A stretch of 64,000 nucleotides of DNA, taken from NCBI RefSeq assembly GCF_002443255.2, contig NW_019211459.1, forward strand, positions 4,091,669 to 4,155,668, in the 5' to 3' direction. How positions within the stretch are numbered: position 1 is the stretch's first letter; every line of letters begins with the position of its first letter. The stretch is from Varroa destructor. Lineage: Eukaryota > Arthropoda > Arachnida > Mesostigmata > Varroidae. A program made the position numbers and the translations under genes. The notes beneath the pieces were generated by a model. The model did not search any database. It worked only from the letters and a program-made list of their open reading frames with translations, and was not told the DNA's origin. Below, piece after piece: positions 59,789 to 64,000 of this stretch.

Positions 59789-62275
59789 GAACCGTTAATT
59801 CAAATACGGCGACACCGACGATCAGCCCTGGACAAGATCACAAGACCTTCGCGCTAGACGATAGCTCCGCAGCAGCCGCCCTGTCCGGTTCCGGATCGCT
59901 CAGGTGAGTAAGCTGACGTTGGCCTTTCAGCGTCCTGTTAGCGCTACAGTGGTCGACTTACGTGCCCACCTAAGGCCACGCAAAATCACGTCGAAATTAA
60001 GCGTGCGCCCACTTGGTTCCGTGTTGAAAGGAGCCGAAGCCCTAAAGCTGCGATACTCAACGCCAGCATCGGACGTTACATTCGAAACATTTGTTTCAAC
60101 ATGCTACAGACTGGAACGAAGTTGCCAAAGCTCCGTTAGTTAACTGAGAACATTTTTCGCGCCCAAATTGGGTTCCTGTTCGGTAACCAACGCCGTACCA
60201 TCATTGGCAGTTTTGTGGGTACGATACCAACGAGTTCCATGTATTTCCTGCGTGACTCGAGTGACGAACGTTCAACCGCATAAATCAACTAAACACGTAT
60301 ATATATATACAAAGTAATGCAAACCGATATGTTCGTGAGCACTATATGGTTTCACCAAGTTATTCATAATTGTATCTGGGCAGATTTCGGAACTTGGAGG
60401 ACCTTCTACGGCAGTTAGAGCAGCAACCTGAAGAACCGGAAGTGGATCGTCATTTTAGCAGCGCCGCGACGCGTCACCACACCCTAGACTCTGGTCTCAG
60501 GTTAGTCAATGGTCTATTAATCTGTTACACCTGCAAAAAGTAAAAACAATGTCAAGCTGACAGCAAGAAAAAAAAAATATGGAAAGGCGTTGTCGCGGAA
60601 ATTTTCTAAGGTCCTAAACATCAAAGCCTTTCGCTGAGACAGACCAACAATAGCTACCAAACAATCACTTTCTCAATTATACCGGTCTTATGGTGCGAAG
60701 TTTACGTGTGCGATATAGTTTGTCGTCTAGCAGAACAATGCAATGCAAAACAAACAACATTTTGCACAATTTAAAACAACACAACAATACATATAATCGA
60801 AAATCTGTCTTCGTTACAAAACAAGAAAAGTTACGATATGATACATAGTCTTTAGTTAGCACTTAGAAAATTAATACTGTCGAACGCCGAAATGTATTCC
60901 CTTTGATCACAGATACCTTCTACAGAGTGCGGGTGCTCCAAACAGCCAGTCGGCTCACGGCAGTCGCTGTCACAGTCGAGTTTCAGTCGGACGTGGAGGA
61001 ACAACAGGAGGTACTATAGAATTTCGCATAGTAAATCTAAGCTTAAGGCGCAAAACCTTGTGAATCTACTTTGTGGTACGCCATCGTTAATCAATTTAAG
61101 GTTGAGCCGAACGCCAAAACGATTAGTGCATTTTAAAAAAATTACGAAGTCTTCCTTGAAAATGATTAGCCTTCAGTTAACATCAGCGATTTTCGTATAA
61201 ACAATAGAACGCTCTCCGAATCAAATTGCGTACATAATTTCCTCGCTTGTTCGAGGATGGGTTATCATTGTCGGGTAAGCTCTTTATGACATTTGCTTAA
61301 ACCTTATTCTGCAAAGGGGACGAAGATGAAGCAGAAGAGTCTGAAGAATCGTCGAACACGTATTCGACGGGGCAAATCGCTCATCAGATCCAGCAAAGAT
61401 TACGATCCGCTTCTGTAGAGGCAATACCTATTGGAGGTAAGCGCATTATGTGGTTATAGCAAGCGTAACGAGTTAACTAGACTTAGGGTATTATATACCT
61501 AGCATTAAGGTTCAAAACTAGGATAGCCTTATTCCAGAGCAATATATGTATTGTTGAAAACCGGCTTTAGCAATGGTTAGATCGGCGTAATACATACGCA
61601 TCACGTTTAATTTGTACGTAAATTAAAACAGGAAATTTTGGTAATTATTTGAACTTAGTGGCTTGCTAGTTAATTTGCTGTTTCCGAAGCGTAAAGTATT
61701 GTTTTTTTTTTTTAATATTTTAGAGGATGCTGCCCAGGCTTCTGCCACTTGGTCAAACTGCGCGTTAGTAATTAAGACTTAGACATCATGTGGGAGCGTC
61801 TTTTTGTTGGTTAGAGCTGGACATGACACACCTATACCATTCTGTTCAGCGATTTTCAGTTAGCCAACATTCATTATTTACACATTAAGTTGGTCCAATA
61901 CAACAGAATATACGAATACATTCGACCATAAACAGTACCTGTTCTAACATTAACGTTTACGTTTTACTACTGCGCTCCGTATGACACAAACGTGTATTTT
62001 TTAATTATTTTTTTACCTATTTTGGTGCTGTGTACTTCTATTCTTCCTGTACATTCTTTTTTTTTTCGTTTTTTATATAATTGTAAACCTTAGTCCTCGT
62101 TTTCATTTACCCTTCATGTATGATTGTTGTCAATGTTATTGTTGTTGTTGTTGTTACAGCGGCCCCCCCACTTAAGCCTTCTCTCGTTCCTCAGACAAAT
62201 ACAAGGGGTCATTCACAAGCGAGTAATACATTGGAGACCTGTAAAATACAAACGACACATACACTTATCCTGTGA
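24426..62275 (+). CDS. ADAM11/22/23-like transmembrane protein (catalytically dead ADAM), whole gene
   Basis: Multi-exon gene; 27 internal exons plus one of two terminal exons keep one reading frame (1,281 or 1,300 residues from this point, N-terminus incomplete). Order seen: ADAM propeptide (1-223) ending in a furin site R-Y-K-R; metalloprotease domain (224 to about 440) with [12 protein letters not shown] at 379-390 and a C-I-M Met-turn; disintegrin domain beginning C-G-N-G (about 453-545); cysteine-rich region; EGF-like module (about 685-720); Asn/Ser/Thr-rich stalk; membrane helix at about 842-864; long Gln-, Gly/Val- and acid-rich tail. Catalytic Glu is replaced by Met at 380, so proteolysis is not expected. 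In known families, mammalian ADAM11/22/23 and insect mind-meld are cell-surface adhesion or receptor proteins, mostly neural; that role here is inference. A minus-strand gene is nested in the intron 38424-48877. Family call is confident; orthology to mind-meld is likely but not proven. Confidence 0.9.
29843..29866. repeat. A24 homopolymer run
   Basis: Run of 24 A at the end of a GC-rich island. It could be a retroposition tail (island upstream, no obvious target-site repeat seen) or simple slippage. Confidence 0.85.
31684..31714. repeat. TTCG tetranucleotide repeat, about 7.75 units
   Basis: Uninterrupted TTCG repeat in a long ADAM intron; the open frames across it (F-V-R-S or R-S-F-V repeats) are by-products of the repeat. 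Confidence 0.95.
34986..35128 (+). CDS. ADAM exon: propeptide
   Basis: Flanked by cttgcag| and |gtaagt. It encodes [14 protein letters not shown], then [12 protein letters not shown] and [12 protein letters not shown]. The 'YEVIYPVQ' segment is the usual opening of the ADAM propeptide fold. It ends on a codon boundary. The preceding 10.5-kb intron is one of the longest in the gene. Confidence 0.85.
35129..37615 (+). other. ADAM intron
   Basis: 2.5 kb of AT-rich sequence between propeptide exons of compatible phase. Several short frames are open on both strands but none has coding character or paired splice sites that I can support. Confidence 0.5.
37616..37753 (+). CDS. ADAM exon: propeptide
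   Basis: Flanked by attccag| and |gtaagt, 46 codons, phase 0 at both ends. It contains [15 protein letters not shown], the beta-strand stretch common in ADAM propeptides, and ends at N-G-N-W-R. Confidence 0.85.
38217..38423 (+). CDS. ADAM exon: propeptide
   Basis: Flanked by aacag| and |gtaaat, 69 codons, phase 0. It contains the propeptide hallmark H-C-Y-Y-H-G-I-V followed by S-G-V-I-H-I and V-I-H-P-F, matching the 'CYYHG ... GVI ... Y-I-P-L' pattern of family propeptides. An Asn-Glu-Thr glycosylation sequon is present. The following intron (10.4 kb) holds the antisense gene. Confidence 0.9.
40331..40495 (+). other. coding-like open segment in the ADAM intron
   Basis: Plus-strand frame of about 54 codons with an ATG near 40361, reading [20 protein letters not shown] and then [17 protein letters not shown], followed by a plausible donor ag|gtaact. 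The minus strand is also open here for 96 codons. No family recognised; it could be an exon of an unresolved gene, a transposon relic or chance. Confidence 0.15.
43478..43509. repeat. AT dinucleotide microsatellite, 16 units
   Basis: Uninterrupted AT repeat of 32 bases in the ADAM intron 38424-48877. Confidence 0.95.
43681..43971 (-). CDS. small antisense ORF, possible gene or exon, unrecognised
   Basis: 96-residue ORF starting [18 protein letters not shown] and ending [12 protein letters not shown]. It is charged and balanced in composition, and GC-richer than the AT-rich flanks, which is what real exons here look like. No family recognised, no signal peptide. A good donor (gattg|gtaaac near 43818) lies inside, so it might be a first exon. 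It is in the same ADAM intron as the nested gene, 1.1 kb beyond that gene's end. Confidence 0.25.
   Translation of the reverse strand: MIVAGHYRYRYRDPYLRLTLMDRQSVDRDAEAIDGSSSAYLTFEAEDRRLVNVYYYRKISFLRLELVKTEPSTSLFFSRFTFVAGLSVPGFDTSVK
45041..45277 (-). CDS. nested gene, terminal exon
   Basis: Acceptor atgcgcag|; 78 codons and TAA at 45043-45041. It contains [20 protein letters not shown], then [13 protein letters not shown] and a basic end (Y-E-R-K-L-R-K-L). Together with exon 8 it forms the best-conserved-looking part of the protein. Confidence 0.82.
   Translation of the reverse strand: MCRCWIFLAMSAIQHGQLRLSRQILTYQWRFVHTTEGQRDPRLKNMILGVWSRLVYERKLRKLGATAGLVTGTHSHKA
45041..48025 (-). CDS. nested antisense gene: conserved protein of unknown function, TPR-like C-terminus
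   Basis: Multi-exon gene on the opposite strand, wholly inside the ADAM intron 38424-48877. Eight exons resolved, giving about 355-360 residues: M-V-S-A-E-K at the start, a mixed alpha/beta-looking middle, and a C-terminal third ([19 protein letters not shown], then [11 protein letters not shown]) with paired-helix, TPR-like pattern. No signal peptide, membrane helix or catalytic motif seen, so probably intracellular. From memory the C-terminus resembles a widespread uncharacterised eukaryotic family (I think of the C. elegans F58A4.6 / DUF4807 kind), but I could not check it. All junctions keep phase except 47298 to 46789. Its exons are GC-richer than the surrounding intron. Confidence 0.72.
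45406..45540 (-). CDS. nested gene, exon 8
   Basis: Acceptor ggtgacag|GTA and donor cag|gtatgt; 45 codons. It reads [19 protein letters not shown], then the helix [20 protein letters not shown]. The small intron to exon 9 is 128 bases. Confidence 0.82.
45788..46070 (-). CDS. nested gene, exon 7
   Basis: Acceptor tattgcag| and donor gag|gtaaat; 283 bases, the longest exon. It contains [13 protein letters not shown], then [19 protein letters not shown], and [20 protein letters not shown]. Phase fits on both sides. Confidence 0.8.
46437..46543 (-). CDS. nested gene, exon 6
   Basis: Acceptor ttttttttcag| and donor |gtgagt, both strong. It reads [17 protein letters not shown], then [16 protein letters not shown], leaving AG, which makes Arg with the next exon. 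Confidence 0.78.
46701..46789 (-). CDS. nested gene, exon 5 (exon 4 unresolved)
   Basis: Acceptor tatttcag| and donor aag|gtaatt. Only one frame is open, needing one carried base: [11 protein letters not shown], then [15 protein letters not shown]. It ends on a codon boundary. Confidence 0.72.
47298..47394 (-). CDS. nested gene, exon 3
   Basis: Acceptor ttattag|T and donor ccag|gtgcga. It reads [14 protein letters not shown], then [17 protein letters not shown]. The frame continues open past the donor to about 47150. An internal weak donor (gcaa|gtggcc, exon end 47306) would give the phase exon 5 needs. Confidence 0.6.
47511..47620 (-). CDS. nested gene, exon 2
   Basis: Acceptor tatcttag| and donor ctgcg|gtcaga. 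It reads [20 protein letters not shown], then E-R-G-S-C-L-L-Q, and leaves two bases that complete an Arg codon with the next exon. The intervening introns are short (387 and 116 bases). Confidence 0.55.
48008..48025 (-). CDS. nested gene, first coding exon
   Basis: ATG at 48025-48023, six codons (M-V-S-A-E-K), then the donor aag|gtagca. The frame is open further upstream without another Met, so this start is chosen. A second ATG in another frame upstream fails phase with the next exon. Confidence 0.45.
48026..48877. promoter_or_regulatory. probable 5' region of the nested gene inside the ADAM intron
   Basis: About 850 bases between the nested gene's start codon and the next ADAM exon. It must contain that gene's promoter and 5' UTR if the start is right. 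No TATA box or defined element can be called. A 103-codon minus-strand ORF at 48471-48782 has no recognisable content. Confidence 0.25.
48878..48938 (+). CDS. ADAM exon: propeptide, H-P-H-V-I-Y segment
   Basis: Short 61-base exon between atttcag| and |gtaagt. It reads [20 protein letters not shown] plus one base. The H-P-H-V-I-Y motif is typical of propeptides just before the processing site, and phase matches both neighbours. An ORF on the opposite strand overlaps it but has no support. Confidence 0.85.
49300..49367 (+). CDS. ADAM exon: end of propeptide and most of furin site
   Basis: 68-base exon between gttctgcag| and |gtattg. With the carried base it reads [15 protein letters not shown] and ends P-P-S-R-Y-K on a codon boundary. 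The next exon starts R-D-V-R, so the furin site R-Y-K-R is assembled across the intron. Phase is right only with this exon included, which strongly supports it. Confidence 0.8.
49368..50429 (+). other. ADAM intron
   Basis: 1.1 kb, AT-rich. A short open segment near 49466-49505 could mimic an exon in phase, but its acceptor is poor and it is not needed. Nothing else seen. Confidence 0.5.
50430..50489 (+). CDS. ADAM exon: start of metalloprotease domain
   Basis: Flanked by tttttcag| and |gtatgt, 20 codons. It reads [20 protein letters not shown], the standard ADAM opening 'K-Y-x-E-L-x-x-V-x-D'. Its first Arg completes the furin site. Confidence 0.92.
50685..50756 (+). CDS. ADAM exon: metalloprotease domain
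   Basis: Flanked by ttttcag| and |gtaagc, 24 codons, phase 0. It contains [15 protein letters not shown], the helix ending 'I-I-N-x-V-D-M' found in almost all ADAM catalytic domains. Confidence 0.92.
50880..51046 (+). CDS. ADAM exon: metalloprotease domain
   Basis: Flanked by ttttcag| and |gtacgt; leaves two bases. It contains V-S-I-V-Y-I-E-T-W, then the [10 protein letters not shown] helix, and D-A-R-H-L-L-T, matching 'L-E-x-W ... L-x-x-F ... D-x-A-x-L-L-T'. A second gt four bases later (gtgaag) would shift the next exon out of the family frame, so 51046 is chosen. Confidence 0.9.
51536..51648 (+). CDS. ADAM exon: metalloprotease domain
   Basis: Flanked by tctgcag| and |gtcagt. It reads G-K-S-P-C-K-M-A, then [19 protein letters not shown]; the final Cys corresponds to the conserved Cys upstream of the zinc motif. 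This stretch is less conserved than its neighbours, as usual for the family. Confidence 0.85.
51947..52096 (+). CDS. ADAM exon: zinc-binding motif with E-to-M change
   Basis: Flanked by ctgaag| and |gtaacg. It encodes [18 protein letters not shown], then C-A-C-D-D and the Met-turn C-I-M-T-P. The motif keeps the three zinc His (379, 383, 389), but the catalytic Glu is Met (ATG at 52006-52008). The acceptor AAG is unusual; a conventional CAG is absent, but phase and homology fix the boundary. Confidence 0.92.
52343..52519 (+). CDS. ADAM exon: end of metalloprotease and start of disintegrin domain
   Basis: Flanked by ctcctag| and |gtaagc. It reads F-S-K-C-S-Y-N-D-Y, then V-C-L-F-N-K-P, the normal end of the protease domain. 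It then reads [15 protein letters not shown], the textbook disintegrin start. Confidence 0.95.
52992..53098 (+). CDS. ADAM exon: disintegrin domain
   Basis: Flanked by ttacag| and |gtatca. It contains [11 protein letters not shown] and GACCDNCK, the conserved disintegrin cysteine spacing. Confidence 0.95.
53226..53306 (+). CDS. ADAM exon: disintegrin loop
   Basis: Flanked by ttccag| and |gtgagt, 27 codons. It reads [19 protein letters not shown], the integrin-binding loop region. The loop carries E-S-E-C-D rather than RGD. Confidence 0.95.
53456..53679 (+). CDS. ADAM exon: cysteine-rich region, part 1
   Basis: Flanked by atttcag| and |gtacgt. It contains N-G-E-E-C, then Y-C-F-G-G-R-C, Q-C-E-F-V-W-G, C-F-E-Y-N and N-C-G-E-D, the normal ADAM cysteine-rich order. 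The antiparallel ORFs over it are shadows. Confidence 0.95.
53941..54057 (+). CDS. ADAM exon: cysteine-rich region, part 2
   Basis: Flanked by tttcag| and |gtcagt. It reads H-M-M-C-G-S-L-Q-C and ends ...EYECK, matching 'C-G-x-L-x-C' of the family. The open frame continues past the donor to 54298 with a hydrophobic stretch, but the spliced form fits the family. Confidence 0.92.
54458..54663 (+). CDS. ADAM exon: cysteine-rich end and EGF-like module
   Basis: Flanked by cacag| and |gtatac. It contains [16 protein letters not shown], then C-S-G-S-G-L-C-S-N and I-C-Y-C-N-E-G, the EGF-like fold that follows the cysteine-rich region in ADAM11/22/23. N-R-T is a glycosylation sequon. Confidence 0.95.
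54732..54750. repeat. inverted repeat, 8-base arms, followed by T5 and a 12-base direct repeat
   Basis: GAGGATTC, 3-base spacer, GAATCCTC, then TTTTT. TACATCTGGATT occurs twice at 54755-54766 and 54768-54779. All lie in the 164-base intron before the exon at 54828. Confidence 0.8.
54828..55074 (+). CDS. ADAM exon: end of EGF module and low-complexity stalk
   Basis: Flanked by cttccag| and |gttagc. It finishes the EGF with Y-V-G-N-D-C, then becomes Ser/Asn/Gly-rich, with nine Asn encoded by (AAT)9 at 54929-54955. Donor choice at 55074 is fixed by phase with the next exon, though gtaggt at 55071 is an alternative. Without splicing the frame runs on to a stop at 55196-55198. Confidence 0.88.
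54929..54955 (+). repeat. (AAT)9 coding poly-Asn
   Basis: In-frame AAT repeat in the ADAM stalk exon; likely length-polymorphic. Confidence 0.95.
55075..55198 (+). other. in-frame intron-retention tail after the EGF stalk
   Basis: If the donor at 55075 is not used, the ADAM frame continues for 40 codons to TAG at 55196-55198, including an R-R-R-R-A-E-R basic cluster. The product would end before the membrane helix. The frame is seen directly; use as an isoform is inference. Confidence 0.25.
55199..56046 (+). other. ADAM intron (remainder after the readthrough tail)
   Basis: About 850 bases with no coding sequence or repeat that I can support. Confidence 0.5.
56047..56164 (+). CDS. ADAM exon: extracellular stalk
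   Basis: Flanked by attacag| and |gtcagt. It is Thr/Asn/Lys-rich ([10 protein letters not shown] ...), has no domain, and has several N-x-S/T sequons. Phase fits both neighbours. Confidence 0.8.
56346..56546 (+). CDS. ADAM exon: transmembrane helix
   Basis: 67 codons, phase 0, between gatag| and |gtcagc. [20 protein letters not shown] continues A-T-C and is followed by Y-R-R, giving a single membrane span with a basic stop-transfer; it then turns Gln-rich. This places the EGF and upstream domains outside the cell and all later exons in the cytoplasm. Confidence 0.93.
56649..56676. repeat. TTG repeat upstream of a CAG-run acceptor
   Basis: About nine TTG units ending 15 bases before the acceptor at 56691. 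It stands where the pyrimidine tract should be. It is followed by the in-frame CAG run encoding Gln. Confidence 0.9.
56692..56913 (+). CDS. ADAM exon: cytoplasmic Gln run and Gly/Val-rich segment
   Basis: The acceptor lies inside a CAG run (gtcgcag|CAGCAG), so tandem acceptors could add or remove Gln residues. It encodes six Gln, then a Gly/Val/Pro-rich stretch ([19 protein letters not shown]) with no known domain. The intron has a TTG repeat just upstream in place of a plain pyrimidine tract. Phase 0 at both ends. Confidence 0.88.
57023..57161 (+). CDS. ADAM exon: cytoplasmic segment
   Basis: Flanked by gtaagtag| and |gtaacg. It encodes [14 protein letters not shown], then [19 protein letters not shown]. 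The 'P-S-Y-R-E-D-K-L-K' core looks like a conserved short motif in an otherwise low-complexity tail. An alternative acceptor (actgcag|) at 57038 keeps frame and would remove five residues. Confidence 0.85.
57162..58025 (+). other. ADAM intron
   Basis: AT-rich 864 bases with a short ATT run at about 57211-57228. Nothing else seen. Confidence 0.5.
58026..58215 (+). CDS. ADAM exon: cytoplasmic Gly/Val-rich segment
   Basis: Flanked by gtgcag| and |gtaagc. It starts [15 protein letters not shown], continues with a Gly-Val repeat ([18 protein letters not shown]), and ends with a charged helix, [13 protein letters not shown]. Confidence 0.85.
58216..59708 (+). other. ADAM intron
   Basis: 1.5 kb. 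A 60-codon plus-strand frame at 58561-58743 and an 81-codon minus-strand frame at 59012-59257 are open but unrecognised. T-rich sequence near 59600-59640 may be the pyrimidine tract for an upstream acceptor of the next exon. Confidence 0.45.
59709..59903 (+). CDS. ADAM exon: cytoplasmic polyglutamine segment
   Basis: It contains [12 protein letters not shown], then 14 Gln (59746-59787, CAG with one CAA), then a Ser/Thr-rich part ending SGSGSLR at |gtgagt. The acceptor is uncertain: tacag|C at 59709 fits phase but has a weak pyrimidine tract. An upstream ctag|C near 59672, behind a T-rich stretch, also fits phase and would add about 12 residues. Confidence 0.8.
59746..59787 (+). repeat. CAG repeat coding poly-Gln (14)
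   Basis: In-frame CAG run with one CAA, in the ADAM cytoplasmic tail. Confidence 0.95.
60384..60500 (+). CDS. ADAM exon: cytoplasmic segment
   Basis: Flanked by gggcag| and |gttagt. It encodes [17 protein letters not shown], a short amphipathic acidic helix, then H-H-T-L-D-S-G-L-R. Phase fits both sides. Confidence 0.85.
60913..61010 (+). CDS. ADAM exon: cytoplasmic Ser/Arg/Gly segment
   Basis: Flanked by atcacag| and |gtacta. It encodes [18 protein letters not shown], then [14 protein letters not shown]. The donor is weaker than others in the gene. Confidence 0.75.
61317..61436 (+). CDS. ADAM exon: acidic cytoplasmic segment
   Basis: Flanked by gcaaag| and |gtaagc. It encodes [13 protein letters not shown] and then [26 protein letters not shown] resembles a basophilic phosphosite (known consensus; use here is inference). 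It ends with one base carried, so both terminal exons below are compatible. Confidence 0.8.
61724..61782 (+). CDS. ADAM terminal exon, version A
   Basis: Behind a long T tract (ttttttttttttaatatttt ag|). With the carried G it reads [19 protein letters not shown] and stops at TAG 61780-61782. The acceptor is strong. The C-terminus does not match a classical PDZ ligand. Confidence 0.55.
62139..62155. repeat. TTG repeat before terminal exon B
   Basis: Five to six TTG units directly before the acceptor of the alternative terminal exon, mirroring the one at 56649. Confidence 0.9.
62160..62275 (+). CDS. ADAM terminal exon, version B
   Basis: Alternative to the exon at 61724. The acceptor gttgttacag| lies behind a TTG repeat. 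With the same carried base it opens a 38-residue tail starting [11 protein letters not shown], then a Thr-rich end, stopping at TGA 62273-62275. The proline stretch resembles SH3 ligands (inference). Joining version A onward into this exon through an internal gttagt gives a quick stop, so A and B look mutually exclusive. Confidence 0.5.
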
Positions 62276-64000
62276 TCTTTTCACACGTTGTCGTCACACT
62301 GGAACGACCTGATATACCCCTCCCGACAGCCCGTGCCGTAAGCGGAGGCCGTCTCCTGCCTGCTTATACTGTATGAGTTTGGCGGTGCTTCTCGCCGACG
62401 CACCTCTCTTAGAGAAATTGTCATATCGAATATATTAATTGCTCATTGATTGAAGTTGTTTGGCTCTTGCCTTTTTTCATACCCGGAGATTGGTAGTTGT
62501 TCAAATATAACTCTTATCTTCCGCTCCTCGCCCTTAGCTCTGCCTTCCCTCCAAGCACTTTTTTTAAATGAAACATTCGCGCGCGTCTATAATGAAGCCG
62601 CCGCATAAAGGTTTTGCCAGTATTCGTCAGAAGACGGATCTGCTGCAACCAAAGTGATGACTGACTGAAAGAGGGTAAATTAAACTGGACCGAAGAATGT
62701 GCCGTGAGAATGAAGGTCAAAAGTACTTCTAGAACTGATCCTTCCGTACCAGACCTACTTAGGGTAAGTGCGCTCTACTGGAGACGCACCTTTGGCCTGT
62801 TACTTATCACTATCACTACGTCTATAAGCACAACGCGAATCTGGCACAAGCTCACACAAATGTTTCAAACGTGATCGATTTTCTAGAGTAAGAAAGCACT
62901 GCCCACTATTGTCCTACATAGGCACATGTCTAAGTCAACTAACACAGGCGTACATCTTACATAGCGCATTAAATACTTCAGTTGCCTGATATACAATCTA
63001 CTTTTCTTGGCCTCATTTGAACACGCTGAGCAGCTTATCAAATTCCTAACCATAAGGCAGCGAGTATACGTGACCCACAGCTGAGTTTTAGGAACGGATT
63101 TTCAATGTGAGGATTGAAATATCTGAGCATGACTATTCCTACTGGTGACGTGTCCCGTTGCAGGGTCCTTACAAACGAACATACGGTTTTTTCTAACCGA
63201 GTAGACCATTTCACCACTAATTTCTGCCTAATCATACTTCAATGCGAAAAAAAGCTCAAAGTGCGATAACGTTTTTTAAAAAAGCTTTCGTCTCCTGGTC
63301 ATAGGTGGAGCGGTGGCAAGGGCAGTTCAATATGAGCCTCGTGCTTAAGTCTAAAATTTGTTCCACAAAAAGAAACTATCTCTTTTGTAAGGAAATCGTG
63401 TATAAATCACACATCTATTGGCGTGTGGCCCTCTTTGAAGGGGGTGTGCAATGAAGAAACGTAGAAGCAAGACGATGCCTTGAAACCCACTGACAGTGCA
63501 GATGCCAATGATACCGAGAATATAAATCTGTTTACGAAAATTGAAGAATCGAACCTAAGACATGAGGTCGTTGGTAGCTTAATGAGGAATAACGAGGTGT
63601 GTTTTAGGACAAGAAAAGATGCTATCGATATGCCAACAATTCCGGAGGAACACGTGCAGACGAGGCGTGGCTAAGATATGTAAGGTGCGCACGTCATGAC
63701 TATCGTAGCAGCGGCTTAAAAATCTCAGGAGTCGAAAGTTATGGATCAGGCCGGCAAAAAATATAAGCCTCTGTGAATGTTTCCTTCTAAATGCACATGT
63801 ATTTATCGATACGTAGAAAACGTTAAAGGAAAATACTTTGCGAGAACTTATTCTAACAGTGATCCCTTCCCACTAGAATGCTCCGACAGGGTTGTGTTAA
63901 TAAGCTAAAGCTTTGATTATGGAAAAAAGCTCAAAGTTGTAGTTTCAATTGTTCCTAACTCTATGCGACTAAGTCTAATGAGGAACATTTTGAGGTAGCA
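62276..64000 (+). other. 3' UTR of terminal exon B and downstream DNA
   Basis: AT-rich with no gene I can name. The end of the ADAM transcript must lie here or just before it; no canonical AATAAA in a convincing place was found. Weak open frames exist at 62514-62720 (-) and 63457-63674 (+). Confidence 0.4.
63457..63674 (+). other. coding-like open frame downstream of the ADAM gene
   Basis: Open frame preceded by cgtag|, running KQDDALKPTDSADANDTENI through L-F-T-K-I-E-E-S-N-L-R-H-E to TAA at 63672-63674. The acidic, Asn/Asp-rich composition is like real coding sequence and a gtcgtt lies after H-E. There is no family hit, and its phase does not fit the last shared ADAM exon, so it is not attached to that gene. 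Confidence 0.15.

Overview
This window is eukaryotic genomic DNA. It is AT-leaning, has many GT-AG introns and few microsatellites, and shows no bacterial-style operons, rRNA, tRNA or CRISPR that I could see. It is dominated by one large plus-strand gene for a type I transmembrane ADAM (a disintegrin and metalloproteinase) protein of the ADAM11/22/23 (mind-meld-like) kind. An arthropod fits best, because of the compact 3' half, long 5' introns, non-depleted CpG, and Gln/Asn/Gly-rich tail. A parasitiform mite is a guess from overall feel only.

Layout. Positions 1 to about 16,300 contain no gene I can support: AT-rich DNA alternates with GC/CpG-richer islands of 0.5-1.5 kb. A possible first coding exon ends at a good donor at 16,680. 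From 24,426 onward 27 internal exons join in phase by eye, and the gene then ends in one of two alternative terminal exons (stop at 61,782 or 62,275). The order is propeptide, furin site, metalloprotease, disintegrin, cysteine-rich region, EGF-like module, low-complexity stalk, one membrane helix and a cytoplasmic tail of about 415-435 residues. The zinc-binding motif reads [12 protein letters not shown]. All three histidines are kept but the catalytic Glu is Met, so this is predicted to be a non-proteolytic adhesion or receptor ADAM.

A second, antisense gene lies wholly inside the 10.4-kb intron between ADAM exons at 38,423 and 48,878. It runs from 48,025 down to 45,041 with at least eight exons. 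It encodes about 355-360 resolved residues of a conserved-looking protein with a TPR-like C-terminus that I cannot name with certainty. One junction (47,298 to 46,789) does not keep phase, so an exon or alternative donor is unresolved there.

Other points: the ADAM has mutually exclusive candidate C-termini, an in-frame intron-retention tail that would make a soluble ectodomain, and two acceptors preceded by TTG repeats. There is a perfect 13-bp-arm hairpin at 6,694, and a small antisense ORF at 43,681-43,971 that looks coding. Exon boundaries come from reading splice sites and phase by eye; no alignment or RNA evidence was available. Residue numbers quoted for the ADAM count from the first codon completed by the exon at 24,426, because the true N-terminus and signal peptide are not certain.
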